DNA of 7,960 bases from Urinicoccus sp. (lineage in GTDB: Bacteria; Bacillota; Clostridia; Tissierellales; Peptoniphilaceae), in the NCBI GenBank assembly GCA_029983435.1, contig JASBZN010000045.1:1-7960 (forward strand), written 5' to 3'. Position 1 is the stretch's first letter; each line of letters begins with the position of its first letter. The notes under the pieces are model-generated. The model searched no databases, was not told the origin of the DNA, and saw nothing but the letters and a program-made list of their open reading frames with translations. The position numbers and the translations under genes are program-made. Shown here piece after piece: positions 5,761-7,960 of this stretch.

Positions 5761-6623
5761 ACTATCAATTGGTTGGCGATTCAGCAATAGATTTGACAGA
5801 TGACTACCAAAATCAATTAAAAATTACGACGATTCCCTTTACCATTCAAGTAGATGGCCAGGATTATATCGATAATGATCGCAGTAAGATTCCTGCCTTA
5901 CGACAAACCATGAATGAGGCTAAAGAAGTCATTAAGACGGCTTGTCCTTCTCCTTATGAGTATAGTCAGGCCTTTGATGAAGAGGCGGATGGGATTTTTA
6001 TCATTACCATCTCCAGCAAGCTTTCAGGGTCTTATAATAGTGCCCAACTTGCGGCCAAGGACTTTATGGAAAAACATCCCAATAAAAAGGTTTATGTTTT
6101 CGATAGTAAGTCTGCTTCAGCAGGTCAAACAAATTTGGGTTTTTACCTAGCAGACCTAATTAACCAGGACCTAGGCTTTGATGAAATTGTGGAAAAAACA
6201 GAAGCCTACATCCAGGACATGAAAACTTTCTTTATTCTAGAAAATCTCCATGTTCTTGTGAGAAATGGTCGGATTAAAAAATCAGCGGGTCTTATTTTAA
6301 AAACCTTAAAGATCAAGCCTATTATGCAGGGAGTAGATGGAGAAATCGAACTTTTTGAAATCAACCGAGGCTTTAAAAAGGCCCTGGATAAGTTGGCCAA
6401 GGCTCTGGGACGCTTTATAGAGTACAGTGGCGATCAAATCTTATACATTAGCCACTCCAATGGCAAACAAAAAGCAGAACGATTTAAGGAAAAAATAGAG
6501 GCCCTCTATAACTTCAAAAAGATAGTTATTGTGCCTACGGGAGGTCTTTCATCTGCCTATGCAGATGATGGCGGGATTGTCATTAGTTTTCATCCTGGGG
6601 CACCTTTAAAGGAAGAATCTTGA
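5757..6623 (+). CDS. DegV family protein (FakB-like fatty-acid-binding protein)
   Basis: DegV/FakB proteins hold a fatty acid in a deep pocket and, where studied, present it to the kinase FakA for phosphorylation and entry into phospholipid synthesis. The 288-residue length and the motifs fit: VGDSAIDLT (6-14), TACPSPYEY (61-69), ITISSKLSGSYNSA (83-96), FDSKSASAGQ (115-124), RNGRIKKSAGLILKTLKIKPIM (within 169-190) and YADDGGIVISF (268-278). Thr61 and Ser90 correspond to pocket residues that contact the carboxylate in characterised FakB proteins, by my alignment. The C-terminal histidine of many FakBs appears replaced by tyrosine (Tyr268), as I recall for a DegV subfamily with a YA-x-DGGI signature. 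No fakA is present in the window, so the partner is unknown. GGAGG (5746-5750) lies six bases before the ATG, inside the glmM coding end. Confidence 0.92.
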   Translation: MNYQLVGDSAIDLTDDYQNQLKITTIPFTIQVDGQDYIDNDRSKIPALRQTMNEAKEVIKTACPSPYEYSQAFDEEADGIFIITISSKLSGSYNSAQLAAKDFMEKHPNKKVYVFDSKSASAGQTNLGFYLADLINQDLGFDEIVEKTEAYIQDMKTFFILENLHVLVRNGRIKKSAGLILKTLKIKPIMQGVDGEIELFEINRGFKKALDKLAKALGRFIEYSGDQILYISHSNGKQKAERFKEKIEALYNFKKIVIVPTGGLSSAYADDGGIVISFHPGAPLKEES

Positions 6624-6633
6624 TAATCTTGAT
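6616..6633 (+). repeat. Tandem 9-bp duplication across the degV stop codon
   Basis: AATCTTGAT occurs twice in direct succession (6616-6624 and 6625-6633). The first copy contains the degV stop TGA, followed in frame by TAA and, nine bases after the first, another TGA. It looks like a slippage duplication with no effect on the protein. Confidence 0.8.
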
Positions 6634-6639
6634 AAAGAG

Positions 6640-6668
6640 TTGATTTTAAGAGCAATTTATTGTATGAT
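6640..6668 (+). promoter_or_regulatory. Promoter of tuf
   Basis: TTGATT (6640-6645) and TATGAT (6663-6668) are separated by exactly 17 bases. Initiation near 6675 gives a leader of about 37 bases with GGAGG (6701-6705) six bases before the ATG. No terminator lies between degV and tuf, so read-through from glmM-degV is possible as well. Confidence 0.75.
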
Positions 6669-6711
6669 AGGTACAAAATGAAAGTCATATCTTAAATATA
6701 GGAGGATAACC

Positions 6712-7905
6712 ATGGCAAAAGAAAAATTTGAAAGAACGAAACCACACGTCAACATAGGAACCATTGGCCACGTTGACCACGGTAAAACAACCCTAACAGC
6801 AGCTATTACCCTTGTATTAAACAAGCGTTTTGGCAGCGGAGAATTTGTTGACTACGCAAACATCGACAAGGCACCAGAAGAAAGAGAACGTGGAATCACC
6901 ATCTCCACATCTCACGTAGAATACGAAACAGCAAACCGTCACTACGCTCACGTAGACTGCCCAGGTCACGCCGACTACGTTAAGAACATGATCACAGGAG
7001 CAGCCCAAATGGACGGAGCCATCCTTGTAGTATCTGCAGCAGACGGACCAATGCCACAAACACGTGAACACATCCTACTATCTCGTCAAGTAGGGGTACC
7101 AAAGATTGTTGTCTTCCTAAACAAAGAAGACCAAGTAGACGACCCAGAACTTATTGAATTAGTAGAAATGGAAGTAAGAGACCTACTAAATGAATACGAC
7201 TTTGACGGAGACAACACACCAATCGTTGTAGGATCCGCCCTAAAAGCCCTAGAAGATCCAGATGGAGAATGGGGAGATAAAATCGTAAAACTAATGGAAG
7301 AAGTAGACGAATACATTCCATCCCCAACACGAGACACAGACCATCCATTCCTAATGCCAGTAGAAGATATCTTCTCCATTACAGGACGTGGAACCGTAGC
7401 AACAGGTCGTGTAGAACGAGGCGTAGTAAAAGTAAACGACTCCGTAGAAATCGTAGGATTAACCGAAGAAAAGAGAACCGTCGTTGTAACTGGAGTAGAA
7501 ATGTTCAAGAAAATGTTGGACGAAGCCCAAGCAGGAGACAACATTGGAGTGCTACTACGTGGAGTTCAAAGAGACGAAATCGAACGTGGACAAGTACTAG
7601 CAGCACCAGGAACCATTCAACCCCACACAAAATTTGAAGCAGAAGTATACGTACTAACCAAAGAAGAAGGTGGACGACACACCCCATTCTTCAACGGCTA
7701 TAGACCACAATTCTACTTCAGAACAACCGACGTAACAGGAGACATCCAATTAGCAGAAGGCGTAGAAATGGTAATGCCAGGAGATAACGCAACCTTCACA
7801 GTAAGCCTTATCACTCCAATTGCAATGGACGAAGGACTTCGTTTTGCAATTCGTGAAGGAGGACGTACAGTAGGAGCAGGCGTTGTATCCAAACTTTTAA
7901 GCTAA
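6712..7905 (+). CDS. tuf: Translation elongation factor Tu
   Basis: EF-Tu delivers aminoacyl-tRNA to the ribosomal A site in a GTP-dependent manner. All GTPase motifs are present: G1 GHVDHGKT (19-26), G2 in RERGITI (58-64), G3 DCPGH (82-86), G4 NKED (137-140) and G5 GSALKAL (174-180). G4 reads NKED where E. coli has NKCD, a variant I recall from other EF-Tus. The beta-barrel domains 2 and 3 follow from about residue 210, with GRGTVATGRVERG (225-237), and the chain ends in the conserved FAIREGGRTVGAGVVSKLL (within 378-396). At 397 residues it is full length. Codon choice is strongly biased and unlike its neighbours: by my count CTA encodes 14 of 26 leucines, with GAC, AAC, GTA and GGA dominant, as expected for one of the most highly expressed genes. 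The usual upstream partner fusA is absent; a terminator follows. Confidence 0.99.
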   Translation: MAKEKFERTKPHVNIGTIGHVDHGKTTLTAAITLVLNKRFGSGEFVDYANIDKAPEERERGITISTSHVEYETANRHYAHVDCPGHADYVKNMITGAAQMDGAILVVSAADGPMPQTREHILLSRQVGVPKIVVFLNKEDQVDDPELIELVEMEVRDLLNEYDFDGDNTPIVVGSALKALEDPDGEWGDKIVKLMEEVDEYIPSPTRDTDHPFLMPVEDIFSITGRGTVATGRVERGVVKVNDSVEIVGLTEEKRTVVVTGVEMFKKMLDEAQAGDNIGVLLRGVQRDEIERGQVLAAPGTIQPHTKFEAEVYVLTKEEGGRHTPFFNGYRPQFYFRTTDVTGDIQLAEGVEMVMPGDNATFTVSLITPIAMDEGLRFAIREGGRTVGAGVVSKLLS

Positions 7906-7927
7906 GATTAAGTAAATAAAACAAGAA

Positions 7928-7958
7928 GGCAGGGATCGAAAGGTGCCTGTCTTTTTTT
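7928..7958 (+). terminator. Intrinsic terminator of tuf
   Basis: GGCAGG (7928-7933) pairs with CCTGTC (7946-7951), including one G-U pair, around a 12-base loop. The run of seven T (7952-7958) follows at once, and upstream A residues can pair into it. An alternative pairing of AGGCA with TGCCT is also possible. The hairpin begins 22 bases after the tuf stop codon. Confidence 0.88.
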
Positions 7959-7960
7959 AT

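Noticed and set aside
6678..6695. Five-codon open frame (MKVIS) in the tuf leader
   Set aside because: It begins within a few bases of the predicted transcript start and has no room for a ribosome binding site. Such short frames are common by chance.
7086..7544. 152-codon open frame on the minus strand inside tuf
   Set aside because: It is antisense to an unambiguous EF-Tu gene. The strong codon bias of tuf removes stop codons from the opposite strand, and the translation is Ser/Thr-rich with no recognisable motif.

Overview
The window looks like an ordinary chromosomal housekeeping region of a low-to-moderate G+C Gram-positive bacterium (Bacillota). Supporting signs are strong GGAGG-type ribosome binding sites before every gene, sigma-A-type promoters, a lipoprotein signal with a lipobox, a secreted protein with copper-amine-oxidase-N (stalk) repeats, and an EF-Tu of Gram-positive/cyanobacterial flavour (NKED in place of NKCD). 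The stalk repeats and the 636-residue Aquifex-type aconitase point to an anaerobic Clostridia/Tissierellia-like lineage. That placement is inference; no rRNA or other decisive marker is present.

Left part (1-2484, minus strand): an aconitase gene is followed after a single base by an NAD(P)-dependent isocitrate dehydrogenase gene that runs off the window edge. Together they would convert citrate to 2-oxoglutarate, the usual route to glutamate. The operon has a clear promoter (TTGAAA-17-TAGAAT) with an imperfect 20-bp palindrome in and next to its spacer, a candidate operator.

Middle part (2528-4260, minus strand): a two-gene operon for cell-surface proteins. A lipoprotein with a Thr/Ser/Lys/Glu-rich tail comes first, then a secreted protein with two stalk repeats and an unrecognised helical C-terminal domain. 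The operon starts at an extended -10 promoter and ends at a strong intrinsic terminator. These are the only genes here without a clear function.

Right part (4340-7958, plus strand): glmM (phosphoglucosamine mutase, TTG start) overlaps a degV/fakB-like fatty-acid-binding protein gene by ATGA. Next comes tuf with its own promoter and a terminator at the window end. These serve peptidoglycan precursor synthesis, fatty acid handling and translation elongation.

I found no CRISPR array, transposon, phage gene, tRNA, rRNA or convincing riboswitch. I see no strong candidate for an undescribed system. The most open questions are the surface-protein pair, the palindrome at the aconitase promoter, and the unusual gene neighbourhoods of glmM and tuf.
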